The notes under the pieces are model-generated. The model worked only from the letters and a program-made list of their open reading frames with translations. It made no database searches and was not told the origin of the DNA. Positions 10,581-21,620 of a stretch of 64,000 nt of DNA are shown piece by piece. The number at the start of each line of letters is the position of its first letter. The first letter of the stretch is position 1. The position numbers and the translations under genes are program-made. Origin of the DNA: Liopterus haemorrhoidalis (lineage: Eukaryota; Arthropoda; Insecta; Coleoptera; Dytiscidae); NCBI GenBank assembly GCA_963971575.1, contig OZ020611.1, positions 62,343,381 through 62,407,380 on the forward strand. The letters are read 5' to 3'.

Positions 10581-11327
10581 ATATCTGCTATTTGATATTA
10601 AACTGGTATAAACTAAATTAATCATTTAACTTTTTTACAAAACATAAAAATTTTACAAACAATTATGAAATTATTATCGTCAATAGACGAGTAATTTTTG
10701 ATAAGTGACGCGCAAAATTTTTATTTTTTTTTATAAATAAAATAATCTTATGAATAAGATGTTTTCAAAGGCTTTGATGTTTTCAAGTTGTGTACTTTGA
10801 CAGACTGATAATAAGAAAAATATAATGCAGTTTTTGTTATGACCATAAAAGGAGTTTATTATGTATTATGTTTGCAACATTGTGGCGGATGCCTCTTTTA
10901 ATTTTATTACTTGTTTTGATTTATGGCACAAGTAAGAGACATAGTAGCTAATATTGTCACTTGCTACTGTGTTTATTCTGAATTTGCAAGTTAGTATTGT
11001 TGTTATTATTTTTGCTGTTAGATTGTTTATATTTTTATAATTATTGATACACATAAACATTATGAATCATTTTTTATTAATAGTATTGTTTTTATGTATT
11101 ACTGGCACAACAGTCTCGTGGGTGTATTACGCCTTTGTGCGAAGTTGGATTTTAGCGCCTCCCGTAATATTGAAATAATGCAATAATTATTATAAAGTTA
11201 CAACAACAATATACAAATATTATATTATTACATATTCTACAGGCTTTTGCGGCGATAATATTATTTTTTCCACGACTAGATTGATAAATGTAGCGCATTC
11301 TCCACTCCTTTTTATTACACACCGCTG
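10581..11327. other. Unassigned AT-rich stretch
   Basis: Nothing codes here; short minus-strand frames at 10866-11060 and 11152-11370 have no domain signature. Confidence 0.45.
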
Positions 11328-11361
11328 ACCTGTTACGTAATGAGCTCATTACGTAACAGGT
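11328..11361. repeat. Perfect 34-bp palindrome
   Basis: ACCTGTTACGTAATGAG is followed immediately by its exact reverse complement, with no spacer. A third, imperfect arm (GAACTCATTACATAACAGGT) follows directly. Confidence 0.95.
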
Positions 11362-11491
11362 TGAACTCATTACATAACAGGTTCCAGCAGCAATAGCCGA
11401 CCGTTGCTAGGCAACATAATATATAGGTTGAAAGCATATATCAAATTATAATTCATTTGGAAAGGAAACTGGATTAAAATTAAATAATATA

Positions 11492-11898
11492 TAGGCTATT
11501 CCAAACGATTAGGCGGAACTAGATTTTGCAATCTAGCTACTATCATTGGTTGAATCGTGCTTTTTGGCCGTTTTGTTTAAGTTTTGTAAATCATACTTAA
11601 AATAAACATTTTTTGGTTAAGGTTAATATCATTTTAAAATGCTATTTTCTTTAAATAATGATTTTTGTGTCATTCTTAATACAAATATCCGATTTATTTA
11701 TTTTTTTGTCATTAAAATATGTAAAAAAAGTATATTATTTTTGACATGTGTCATTCGTTCCCATGGTTTCATCGTTGGAATTTTAAAGTTCGACGTTCCA
11801 ACGTAAAAACTGAAATAACCCAAGCAAGGTCCGTTCTCGTGACAACCTAAAAGAACGAAATTTCCATTTAATTCCGCCTAAATGTTTGAAATAGCCTG
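11492..11898. mobile_element. Family G MITE (G1)
   Basis: Left TAGGCTATTCCAAACGATTA and right AAATAGCCTG are inverted and flanked by TA on both sides; GGCGGAACTAGATTTT lies just inside, as in G2. No transposase. Confidence 0.7.
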
Positions 11899-12061
11899 TA
11901 GTTTAAGTTGTCGAATTTGCCGAATTTTGTAAATATATTTTTTGATAGAGTTGGTCTTCGGCATTCAGTTAATCAGTTGACGCATTGTTATTTTACCTGA
12001 ATTTACATTCCGTGTGACAGCGTGCTTGGTCGTTATTAGGCATCCTAACTGCTTGTTCTTA

Positions 12062-12234
12062 ATTGTAAACATAATTAAATGTTATTATTAAATGATACAA
12101 TATTGTTATGATTTATTTTGTCAATTTTTAATATTGTTGTCGTTAATATTATTAAAAATAGACAAAATAAATCATTATAAATCATAATCAAAACAATTGT
12201 TTCATTTAATAATAAAATTTAATTATGCTTACAA
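12062..12234. mobile_element. AT-rich foldback element
   Basis: Arms of about 75 bp: TTGTAAACATAATTAAAT at the left is inverted at the right, and GATTTATTTTGTC is inverted as GACAAAATAAATC. Nothing coding. Confidence 0.6.
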
Positions 12235-12939
12235 CTATATCCACTGAAGCATTTGAAATACCCGCGAAAACCCAACCCTTTCCTCCCCTGCCAATTTTAG
12301 TTCCATAACCCAACACCTACAGCGCTAATTTGGTTTCAAAAAATATAACGGCAGTTTCGCATCTATTTCCTTCTTTATCTATGAGCAACTGTCAAAAAAT
12401 TATTGTTAGTTTTTAAAGGGAACTGAATGAAAATTAAATAAGTAATAAAAAGTTATAGTCGTGGATATTTCAGTTTCAAGTAAAACAGGAAATAATCGTA
12501 TCTCTATTATAAATTACTCTTTTGTATATATTTTGAATGCTAAGTTAATAATAAGTGAGATACTTTCTTTATAGGTAGGTCTCTCCATGGCTTCCTGAAT
12601 ATATCTTATTACAAACTGAATTGAACATAGAGAAATAGTTTCTTTTCTCATATTCATTTTTACTGTTAAGTAAAAGATATATTAGATATTTCAATCCTCT
12701 AGGTAACACTCCCTTTGCCCCTAAATAATCTTTTTATTATAAACTGCATTGAAAAGAAGAAAAAAATCTTCACATACGGATTTGATGTAAAGTAAGATAT
12801 TGCTAAGTGAGATATTTCCAGGTTTTAGTTTTAGATTGTACCCCCGTAACTCCCAAAATATTCAACCAATCGAAAAAGTATACAGAACAAAAAAGTTTTG
12901 TTTTCTTATTATAAACTATTGTTGTCATTGAAGATTTTT
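12235..12939. other. Unassigned AT-rich stretch
   Basis: A few loosely repeated phrases (TTATTATAAACT at several places) but no defined element or gene. Confidence 0.4.
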
Positions 12940-13320
12940 CTGTTAAGTCAATAACAAGGGAATTCATATACACACCAGTTTTGCAAGTGAAAGATCGGAA
13001 ATCCCATCGTAAAATATTTATTATCAATTATCGTTTTCCTAATTCTGCTGTCCTAGATTTTTAATAACTAAACTTAAATTAATTATCTAAATTGATCGTA
13101 TTTACTAGAGTTTATTAACCTATTTTTAATGGCCTTATATTTGGGGGAAAATAAAGTACGGTATACCTAAAAACTTGGTATCAGCTTAGATTCAGTTGAT
13201 AAAAAACTAGGACAGCAGAATTAGGTAAATTAGGAAAACGATAATAGATAATAAACATTTTACAAATGGATTTTCACTTGCAAATCTGCTGTGTATATGA
13301 ACTCTTGTTGATGCCAATAG
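12940..13320. mobile_element. Foldback element with arms over 100 bp (family J)
   Basis: CATATACACACCAGTTTTGC, TTGCAAGTGAAA and TATCGTTTTCCTAATTCTGC at the left recur in inverse order and strand at 13190-13312. A fragment of the arm also lies near 1358-1445, so it is dispersed. Confidence 0.65.
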
Positions 13321-13707
13321 GTAAGAGTGATTGTTTAAAATAGAATTAAAAACTCCACTCTTCTTCATTGCAAGCACCGAGAAAACTCCTTGGTCTATTT
13401 TGGTTAAATAAGTCCATGCTTCTTGGTGGTGACATTTTTAATTAAAATACAAAAATAACCAATAATATTTCATAACCTCAAACGTACAGAAAAAAGGCGC
13501 CAAACGCCAGTAACTTAACCGTTTAACGCATGTTTCGTGGCGTACTATGTGGTGCGCCATTCCGATTGCGTACCTCGCGCTACCATTTTTTATAAGAGTA
13601 CAATTTTTAGAAGTGTTTCTTATTGAAAAAAATATATATATATCACAGTAATATTTATATGTGTATAAATAAAAATTTTACGATATTGTTTTAACAAAAA
13701 AAAAAAA
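13321..13707. other. Unassigned stretch
   Basis: No gene, terminal repeat or RNA recognised. Confidence 0.45.
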
Positions 13708-13841
13708 AAAAACGATACGATACTGGGGCAACTGTACTGATATTAATAAAGTTTCAGAAGATTAGTATCGATACAAAAATCGCGATATCGAATGAAAAAT
13801 ATCGATACTAGTATCATATCACTAGTATCGGAACATCCCTA
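13708..13841. mobile_element. hAT terminal relic (TATCGATAC type)
   Basis: Repeated ATCGATAC and TAGTATCG motifs end at GTATCGGAACATCCCTA, a typical hAT-type terminus (TAGGGATGTTCCGATAC inverted). The other end is not recognisable. Confidence 0.45.
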
Positions 13842-13993
13842 CAAGTAATGACTACAAAAAAGCTCATGAGCTCTTAAATTCAAGTGAAGAAATGAAAACT
13901 CAAATTTTTCCTTAAAAACCCTAAAACCACGGGTCAATCCCCGAATCCCTAACATACCAATCTGTTAATTTCCAATATCGTCTAAGCTAGATA

Positions 13994-15344
13994 CAGTGGC
14001 GTAGCATGGGTGACACCCGGGGCGGATATCGATGGTGTCCCCCTCGAAAACGATTAAAATCAACATTATGTAAAAGAAAAAAATCAGATAAGCGTGAAGT
14101 ATAATTTTAATACTTCAATTTAAATAAACATTTAAAAAATTATAATTCATTGATCATCAAATTGCAAAACTATCAATCAAGTATCATAAACATATGTAGA
14201 AGAAATTTGCAAACACTTTTAATTTAAAAATATTTCAAGTTTTATAATCTCTTCTTTCTAGCTTTGATAGCTGCAAACTCGGAAATCACATCTTCAAAAT
14301 TAATACTTTGTTTTGCCGCGTGTTCGATCGTTAACATTGCAAGATTGTTAAGTCTCGTGTTGTTCATTGTTGACCCTAAGTAGTTTTTGACTAGTTTTAA
14401 TTTACTAAAGCTCCTCTCGCACGAAACAACTGATACGAAAATTGTCATAAATAACTGTAGTGCGACCATAAAATTTGGAAGGGATTCTGTAAAATCCCAT
14501 TCCACGATTTTCAAGAGGTCTTGGGTATCCGTAGACCTCAGACACTATAACATTGGCTGCTTTTAAATGTCTTCTCAAGCTTGGTATCTCTAAGAGGAGT
14601 TCTGCTTCTGATACCTCATCGTAAAAGCTAGTAAACTTTGACACAGCTAATTTCAACTTCTCGATGTTCGCCGAATGCAAAGTATTTGTCTGGACAACCT
14701 CGAACGATGAAGCTATATCGTCATGGGATTTTGATCTAGTTCGAAGTTCCCTACTGAATCGGTCGAGATATTCCAACATATCCTTTTGATTTTCAGCTGT
14801 CAGTGTGAGTTCTGCATCGGTGGCCATCTCCCTGCCCATTCGTTTTTTACGACGAATTCGTTTTTCTATTGGAATGTCGTAGTTGTCGATTTTTTCGCAG
14901 CAAGTCTTATTGCCTCTTTTACAATATGATCCCGTTTTTCTTGAATATAAAGACGAACTGCCTCTATTTTTATAGCTAATTGATCAAGACTCAAACCTTT
15001 ACTTTGCAATGTAATCTGAGCGCAATTTATTTCCCTTAGCACGCCATTCCAACAGAAAAGATATCAAAGAAAAGTGAAATTACATACAGCAGGTATAAGG
15101 TTCTGTGCAGCCCCTCTGGTATCTGCATTTTCCTGTTGATCACATAATTCCCAAATTGCAGCCACAACCTCATCAAAAATTTCTGCTAGTATTTTTACTG
15201 CAGCATAATGATGGAGTGCTCATGCGTTGTTGAAAGTCTTTTAACAGTTTTTGTAAGATATATATATTTTTTCAATCGCGGCCGGGTATCACCGTCAAAC
15301 GGGTGACACCCGGTACGGGCCGCCCCCTTCTAGCTACGCCACTG
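13994..15344 (-). mobile_element. hAT element with transposase remnants
   Basis: Left CAGTGGCGTAGCATGGGTGA and right TAGCTACGCCACTG are inverted repeats; each is followed inward by GGGTGACACCCGG. The 8-bp duplication GCTAGATA flanks it exactly (13986-13993, 15345-15352). At 1351 bp it is shorter than an autonomous hAT (usually 2.5-5 kb), so internal sequence has been lost; only C-terminal transposase coding remains. Confidence 0.9.
14242..15222 (-). pseudogene. hAT transposase C-terminal half, broken
   Basis: Minus-strand frames at 14242-14514 and 14405-14839 belong to one protein. The first holds the hAT dimerisation signature: SCERSFSKLKLVKNYL, a short linker, then RLNNLAMLTIEHA. The second gives a helical region with DYLDRF-like and EIPSLRRHLKAA segments. 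Upstream, 14860-15222 continues in frame pieces such as LAEIFDEVVAAIWELC, with one stop and at least two frameshifts. This is the class of hAT transposases related to ZMYM/MYM-type host proteins. The catalytic core upstream and the BED finger are missing. Confidence 0.8.
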
Positions 15345-15352
15345 GCTAGATA

Positions 15353-15979
15353 TTCTATAATTTCGTATTAGAAGCATCATATAAAATGATATGCAAAAAT
15401 GTCTCGTTTAACATTATTACCCCCACCAGATGTGCAAATTCGTTTAGGTTGACTGATACAATTCACTGATAATGAAGCATATAATCAGATAATCTTATAA
15501 TGGCATCACTACAATAAGATAACTTGTTTTGCGTGTTTAAATGATTTAATTATCTCAGCATACACATTTCAGCAGAGCTCGAGTAGTTCAGCAACTTTTA
15601 GAATATAATGAGCGTAAAAACATGAAAAAAATAATAAGTTTTGCTCTAGAAACAGATGTTATCTTTCAAAACAAACACAACACTAAACTTACATAAATAA
15701 ACCTAAAATGACGTTTTGCTGGTTTAAACATTTTTTTCCGCTTCAGTTGTTATGTTATTGTTTTTGTAGCTATAAATTTGATTACATTATTTTTGTGTGA
15801 ATTATTATTGATGTTTTGTCTACATTTTATTCCAAATACATTTTAAAAACAAATAGCAATTAAAGTCATTAACATTAACTTGTCACACATTTACAAAAAT
15901 ATATAATAATCACGTACACATTGTGCCCATTACATCTCCAAACATGTTCTACCTTGTTATGACGGCAAACTTTAGGCTA
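15353..15979. other. Unassigned AT-rich stretch
   Basis: No coding sequence or repeat boundary recognised. Confidence 0.5.
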
Positions 15980-16655
15980 CGAGGGTTACCTTTTATGTTT
16001 TTACAAACGACTACTAGATAGCAATATTGAAATGTGTCATTACTATATTCGTAAAATTTGACCGAGTGGTTTGTTGACAGTGAGTTGAAGTTTGTAAAAA
16101 AATTGATATTACTCGTGAATGTTTTCGTTGGATGAATTTTTACGATTTTAGTAAAGGCCTAACTCAACAACAATGCATAGATGCGCGGAGCACAGTTTGG
16201 AAACTCTGCTTTAGAGGGTCGGAGAACAGTTAATGCTGAAAGGTATACAACAATTTGTTTGCCAGAAGTCATCGACAAAATCAGGAAAAATAAAAAAAAC
16301 GTCACATCATTCTTCATCATGACAATGCAGGGTCCCACACAGCACGTCAAACAATTGATTATTTGAAGGAGAAAAACATCGAATTAATGTCTCATTGCCC
16401 GTAGTCACCTGATTTATCACCCAACGACTTTTTTTTGTTCCCCAATGTCAAACGAAAAATGCGTAGACAGCGATTTTCATCTTCTCAAGAAGCTGTTGAA
16501 GCCTTCGAAAACCATGTTTTTGAGATACCAACTTCAGAGTGGAAAAAATGTTTCAAGAATTGGTTTAAACGCATGCAAAAGTGTATAAATTTTAAAGGCG
16601 AATATTTTAAAAAGCAATAAAACAATTTATTCCAAAAAAAAAATTCTTTGCTCGG
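15980..16655 (+). mobile_element. Mariner with large internal deletion (M1)
   Basis: The left terminus CGAGGGTTACCTTTTATGTT abuts a TA and is shared with four other copies in the window. The middle of the transposase is deleted (a jump near 16185) and the right terminus has decayed. Confidence 0.8.
16137..16620 (+). pseudogene. Deleted mariner transposase (M1)
   Basis: The frame begins with the YDFSKGLTQQQCIDA-like start, then jumps near 16185 to the region just after the first catalytic Asp. What follows is the second half: a degenerate HHxNAxSHTA block, a YSPDLSPNDFFLF-like block interrupted by TAG at about 16403, and the tail EAFENHVFEIPTSEWKKCF ending KKQ at 16620. The first Asp motif (TGDETW) is absent. 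Not functional. Confidence 0.8.
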
Positions 16656-16689
16656 TTTCATAAGTTGTGATGAGCTCTTTTTTAAAGAT

Positions 16690-16775
16690 TTCAAGTAGGC
16701 TTTTTCTAAACAAAATGATCAAAAGCCTCACTTAATCGGTAAGATGTACTAGAATTCAAAATATAATTCCAAAAC
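16690..16775 (-). mobile_element. Family G MITE fragment
   Basis: AACAAAATGATCAAAAGCCT matches the interior of the G copies at 8112 and 8385; neither terminus is complete. It may have removed the right end of mariner M1. Confidence 0.5.
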
Positions 16776-16953
16776 GAAAACGAAATTGTAAATATTCAAT
16801 ACCGATTTTCCATATAATTTAACTAGCCACCATTTTATTTTATTTTTTTTTATCAACAATTGAGTCAGTTTTTCTAGGTCTACCTAGTTTTGGTAGTGCT
16901 ATTACACTATTTCTTTCATTAAAATTATGAATAGTTACACTTACTACTGGACG

Positions 16954-17190
16954 CAGAGCCGCAGTAAGGAAAACTGGCGCTAGGGGCCAGTTTTAACCGT
17001 ATTTTGGCGCCCTTGGCAAATAAATGTAAATGATAAGCAAAAACAATGTCCTCACCTCCCAAAATCCAAGTGATGAGCAAAAAAAAGGTCCTCACCTTCG
17101 CAATATGGCGCCCCTTAGTCAAGCTCGTCAGCGCCCTTTTCCTTAGTGCGCTAGGGGCCATCGCCCCCCCCCCCCTTTACTGCGGCTCTG
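16954..17190. mobile_element. hAT MITE (family C, copy C2)
   Basis: CAGAGCCGCAGTAAGG and TTTACTGCGGCTCTG are inverted ends with flanks ACTGGACG and ACTAGACG (7 of 8). It is in the opposite orientation to C1, carries two minisatellite units (GCAAAAAAAAGGTCCTCACC type) and a poly-C run near the right end. Confidence 0.88.
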
Positions 17191-17198
17191 ACTAGACG

Positions 17199-17484
17199 GT
17201 GCAAATTTAATTGTTTAGCAATCAAAATTAGTTTTTCATCGTCAATATATTGTTTATTATTATTTCTATGGTATAATTGCTTAAATATACACCCCTGGGC
17301 ATTTTGACTCTTCAAAATTATTGCCCAGAACACAAAAAAATCAACTATTATAAAAAGCTTCCCAAGTTAAACTGAATAAAAATAATATTTCTCTATTTAT
17401 GGCCAAACAGGATTCAGTAAGTCTGTTATAATTTTTACAACAAATATTTTTAAGAGCAGGTTCTAACTTATAATTTGTTGTTTC
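17199..17484. other. Insertion-site DNA
   Basis: AT-rich, no gene. TCTCTATTTATGGCCAAA near 17390 resembles the target of the LINE at 18053, suggesting an older local duplication. Confidence 0.4.
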
Positions 17485-17499
17485 TATACCAGGAATATA

Positions 17500-17950
17500 C
17501 TATATGCAAGTGAGGTATGGATGCTGAGTACAAAAGAACTAACAAGGATAAAAATATGGGAAAGGAAGGTCCTTAGAAAAATATTTGGAGGAAAAATGAC
17601 TCAGAACGGATGGGAGAGGCGAACAAATGGAGAATTACAAGAATTATATAAAGAACCGAACATAGTAGGAATAGTGAAAAATAGTGAAAAGATAGAAGTG
17701 TCTTAGAATCAGACTTAGATAGATGGGGCACATAATTCGAATGGACAGTAATAGAACACCAAGGAAGATATTAGAAAGTAGCGTAGGAGGCAAAATGAGA
17801 CAAGGTAGACCAAGGACAAGATGGAAGGCAGAAGTTTTAAAGGACATAAATAAATGCAACATCAGTAACTGGAAGGAGAAGACAAAGGATAAAAAAGGAT
17901 GGAGGAAAATCGTAAACCAAGCCATGGGCCAACTGGGCCTGCAGAGCTAA
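17500..17950 (+). pseudogene. LINE reverse transcriptase C-terminal region
   Basis: The frame opens with LYASEVWMLSTKEL, runs through WERKVLRKIFGG and ELYKEPNIV, shifts frame near 17700 and continues WMGHIIRMDSNRTPRKILE, KMRQGRPRTRWKAEVLKDI, ending at TAA at 17950. The order YxSExWxL, RKxLRxIFG, ELYxxP, RxxWxGHxxRM, GRPxxRW is the conserved region downstream of the RT domain in RTE/R4-like insect LINEs. The RT active site (YxDD) lies upstream of the truncation and is absent. Confidence 0.8.
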
Positions 17951-17954
17951 ATTA
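17500..17954 (+). mobile_element. 5'-truncated LINE with a 15-bp target duplication
   Basis: TATACCAGGAATATA occurs at both edges (17485-17499 and 17955-17969). The insert begins mid-frame and ends a few bases after the stop codon, with almost no 3' untranslated region and no poly-A. Confidence 0.9.
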
Positions 17955-18052
17955 TATACCAGGAATATAATTCAATAACATTTGTTATACTCAAATTGGG
18001 ATTTATGAAAATAATTTAAAAAATAGTTAGTTTTGTTTCTCTACTTATGGCC

Positions 18053-19286
18053 AAAAATCCTAGCTCATATCGTACAGATGCGAATTATGGAGAAAATTGA
18101 TGCAAAACTTAGACAGGAGCAGGCTGGATTCCGTCCCAATAAGTCCTACATCGACCACATCAACACGTTGCGGATTATTATAGAGCAGTCTCAGGAGTGG
18201 CAATCACCGCTTTACCTAGCATTTATAGATTTTCGTTGCGCCTTTGACAGTTTAAATCACAGCGCTTTATGGGAAATCCTTTACAGAATTGGAATTCCAC
18301 CTAAGATATCGAGGATTATCAAAACATTATACTCGGAAGCAGAATGCAGAGTACTTCACCAAGGGGTAACTAGCAACACAATCCCAATTAAATCTGGGGT
18401 AAAACAAGAATGTCCGTTATCTCTGCTGCTTTTCATTTTAGCCCTTGACTGGATCCTAACTCATATAAGTGGGAACAGAAATGGTATATTGTGGGATCTC
18501 CAACACCATTTAACAGACCTAGACTATGCAGACGATATCTGCATGCTGTCTCATAAATTCGACTCCCTTCAGGACAATCTGAACCAACTTACTCAACTAG
18601 CCAAGCTAACAGGACTCGAGATTAATATCTATAAAACAAAAACCCTGCACATAAACACCACCAACACAAGACAGTTAAAAATTGGCCAGGAAGATATTGA
18701 TGATGTAGATGAGATTTGTTACCTTGACAGCATAATTGCCAAAGATGGAGGAGCAATGCTGGATATTGAGCAACGCTTGAACCAGGGAAGCTTTCGCTAT
18801 GTTAAATGCTGTCTGGAGATCCAATTATACCTCGAGAAACACAAAGCTGCGCTTGTTCAACACAATTGTGAAATCGGTGCTACTCTACGGATGTGAGACC
18901 TGAAAGGTGACCCGTGTAATCTCTTCCAAATTGCAATCCTTTGTAAACAGATGTCGCCGTAGAATCATCCGAGTGTTCTGGCCGGAAAGAATATCTAACG
19001 TAGAGCTATGCCAACGAACAAACCAAACAGATATCCAGAAGGAAATAAAACTGCGCAAGTGGAAATGGATAGGACATGTCCTGACGAGAGAGTGGACTAG
19101 CGTGCCTAGAATAGCCTTGGATTGGAATCCACAAGGCCACGCAAAATCGGAAGGCAAAAAACAACCTGGAGACGGACAAATATTCAAGAAGCGAGGAATT
19201 ATGGAAAATCGTGGCTGGAGATTAAACATCTTGCGCTCAATAGAATACGCTGGAAGAGTTTTGCGGAAGCCTTATGCTCCTCATAG
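18053..19286 (+). pseudogene. RTE-clade reverse transcriptase, frameshifted
   Basis: RT motifs appear in order: RQEQAGFRPNKS (block 1), YLAFIDFRCAFDSLNH (A motif with the catalytic Asp), GVKQECPLSLLLFILALDW (B; the usual G after Q is E), and LDYADDICMLSH (C, YADD). After LLYGCET the expected Trp codon is TGA at about 18899. A frame change near 18865 leads to VTRVISSKLQSFVNRC, RRIIRVFWPERIS and RKWKWIGHVL. A further shift ends the protein with RWKSFAEALC before TAG at 19286. The N-terminal endonuclease is truncated away. Inactive. Confidence 0.88.
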
Positions 19287-19304
19287 GAGCCAAAGGAACA
19301 TATA
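18053..19304 (+). mobile_element. 5'-truncated RTE-type LINE with an 11-bp target duplication
   Basis: TACTTATGGCC is duplicated at 18042-18052 and 19305-19315. The insert starts inside the reverse transcriptase and ends with a very short 3' tail (GGAGCCAAAGGAACATATA). Confidence 0.9.
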
Positions 19305-19389
19305 TACTTATGGCCGACAGTGTATATGAAAAATCACACTTCCCATCAAATTTTTTCTTTTGTAGTATTTCGAAACTGTTCTAAAAAAA

Positions 19390-20030
19390 ATCAGCTGTGG
19401 CCACAACAGGACCGACCGCCGTCACAAAGTACTTGTATAAAATACATTCTAGCAGCAGAGTAGTTATTATTGTAAAAGACAATCATAATATTTTATTTTG
19501 TAGTAACGTTACTACACAGTAAATTTTTACAGAATTGATCTGATTAACGTATTATATTACATTTATAATTTCATAATGTGTATTTATAATTTACGATAAC
19601 CATGGAAACGTACCTGCATACATACAAAAAAAAGTCTCAAATAAAAGTTGTTAGTTATTGCTTTTATAGCAACTTTTGTTAAATAATTTTTTTCGAAATA
19701 TTTTTCTGTTTTGAAATATTCGCAAAAATCTTAAAATCGACACAAGTAAACTCCCATTTCTAGTCAACCGATTTTTACCAAAAGTTGATCAACTCATGCT
19801 ATTAATGTCAAAAGCTTAAATAAGAAGTTTCATAAGAAATCCTTTTAGTCAAATTTGCTCTGCACTTGTACACAGACCGACAGACAGATAGACAGACAGA
19901 CCGACAGACATCATGCTAAAAATAATCAGAACGTTATGTAGGGACCTCAATTCGTGGAGATCCATCGAAATCTCGAAATGTCAAAATCAGTATGATCACA
20001 ATACCTCCCTTATATATGTTGGCGGTCGGT
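19390..20030 (-). mobile_element. Helentron-like element, family B (B1)
   Basis: On the minus strand it runs from a 5' ACCGACCGCC through a GTCT-type tetranucleotide run to a 3' GGCGGTCGGTCCTG and the hairpin CTGTGGTGGCCACAG-type end, then CTGATTTTT. The 5' repeat is inverted just inside the 3' end, the Helentron/HINE layout. An extra piece at 19487-19549 is absent from other B copies. Confidence 0.75.
19487..19549. repeat. Short dispersed repeat with TAGTAACGTTACTA palindrome
   Basis: The reverse complement occurs at 40428-40491, as the loop of a foldback. It interrupts the B1 element relative to B2 and B3. Confidence 0.65.
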
Positions 20031-20359
20031 AAAAAGGGGCTAATTAAATTATTATTAAATCTGTGGTCGCAGATAACTTTAAGAAGAAACTGATTTCCCT
20101 TATTCATATTTAATGTTTAGGTATTAAAAATAGTTATTTATTTATACCACAAAATGTGTTACTTTGTTCAGTGAGTAATTTGTTTACTCATAGGGTTTAA
20201 CGGATTATCAGAAAAAGATTATCAAAGAAAGTACGAAATCAGCAGTAATATCACTTCCTGGTTTTTCATAATCACGTGGTTAATACGGGTGACGTAACGC
20301 GGTAAGCTGCATGATTTTTTAAAATATTTTGATAGTAAATTTATTACTCATTTTACAGA
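20031..20359. other. Unassigned stretch
   Basis: AT-rich; no gene or repeat recognised. Confidence 0.5.
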
Positions 20360-21620
20360 CGAGGGTTACCTTTTATGTTTTTACAAACGACTACTAAATG
20401 GCAATATTGAAATGTGTCATTACTATATTCGTAAAATTTTACATTTGTTATTGTGAAATCAGTGGCAGCTTATAAATTGATCGAGTAGTTTGTTGACAGT
20501 GAGCGTTTAAAAAAACAAGTTTGTGAAAAAATGGATTACTCGTGAAGGTTTTCGTTGGATGATTTTTTACAATTTTAGTAAAGGCCTAACTCAACAACAG
20601 TGCATAGATTCCGCTTTGTTCTACTTTTGGTAATGAAGCACCATCAGAAAAGACTGTTTGCAATTGGTTTGCAGAATTTCGTCGTGGTTGTACGTCCGTC
20701 AATGATGAATCTCGCGAAAGTCGACCAAAATCGGTTATGGTTCAAAAAACATCGATGCTGTGCGCAAAATGATTGAAGAAGATCGGCATGTGACTTACCG
20801 GGAGAAAGAGGCATCCTTTGGCATATCGCAGACTGCAATGCATTCGATTTTGCATGAACATTTGCTCCCAAAGGATTCCGCATAATTTGACCGAAGCTCA
20901 AAAAAAGGCTCGTGTTGATTGGTGTAAGGGAATGCTAAAAAAATTCAAGCTAGGCACTGCAAAATTCGTATACAACATAGTTACAGGTGACGAAACTTGG
21001 ATTTATTCATATGAACCGGAAACTAAGCAACAATCCACTGTTTGGGTCTTCCAAGATGAACCTAAACGCACAAAAGTTGTTTGTTCACGAAGCACTAAGA
21101 AAATGATCGCTTGTTGTTTCGGTTGTACTGGACATATCGCAACCATTCCTTTAGAAGATCGGAGAACAGTTAATGCTGAATGGTATACAATTTGTTTGCC
21201 ACAGGTCCTCGACAAAATCAGGAAAAACAACCAAAAACGTCACATTCTTCATCATAACAATGCCAGCTCCCACACAGCACGTCAAACAATTGATTATTTG
21301 AAGGAGAAAAACATCGAATTAATGTCTCATTGCCAGTATTCACCTGATTTATCCTTTAACGACTTTTTTTGGTTCCCTAATGTGAAACAAAAAATGCGAG
21401 GACAGCGCTTTTCATCACCTCAAGAAGCTATTGAAGCCTTCGAAAACCATGTTTTCGAGATGGCAATTTCAGAATGGAATTTTTTTTCGAGAATTGGTTT
21501 GAACGCATGCAAAAGTGTATAAATCTTAAAGGCGAATGTTTTGAAAAGCAATAAAACAGTTCGTTTCAAAAAAACATTTTTCTTTCTTAGTTTTTGTAAA
21601 CACTTAAAAGGTAGCCCTTT
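20360..21620 (+). mobile_element. Near full-length mariner (M2)
   Basis: Left CGAGGGTTACCTTTTATGTT and right AAAAGGTAGCCCTTTG are imperfect inverted repeats; 1261 bp is normal for mariner. The TA on the left has decayed. Its right end meets family A copy A6. Confidence 0.88.
20561..21522 (+). pseudogene. DD34D mariner transposase with frameshifts (M2)
   Basis: The C-terminal two thirds are open at 20818-21522 and contain VTGDETWIYSYEP (first Asp), HILHHNNASSHTARQTID (second Asp position replaced by Asn), and YSPDLSFNDFFWF (third Asp). The N-terminal helix-turn-helix half (20561-20880) is recognisable by SEKTVCNWFAEFRRG and MIEEDRHVTYR but is spread over several frames. The enzyme would bind the terminal repeats and cut at TA. 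Loss of the second Asp plus the frameshifts make it inactive. Confidence 0.88.
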
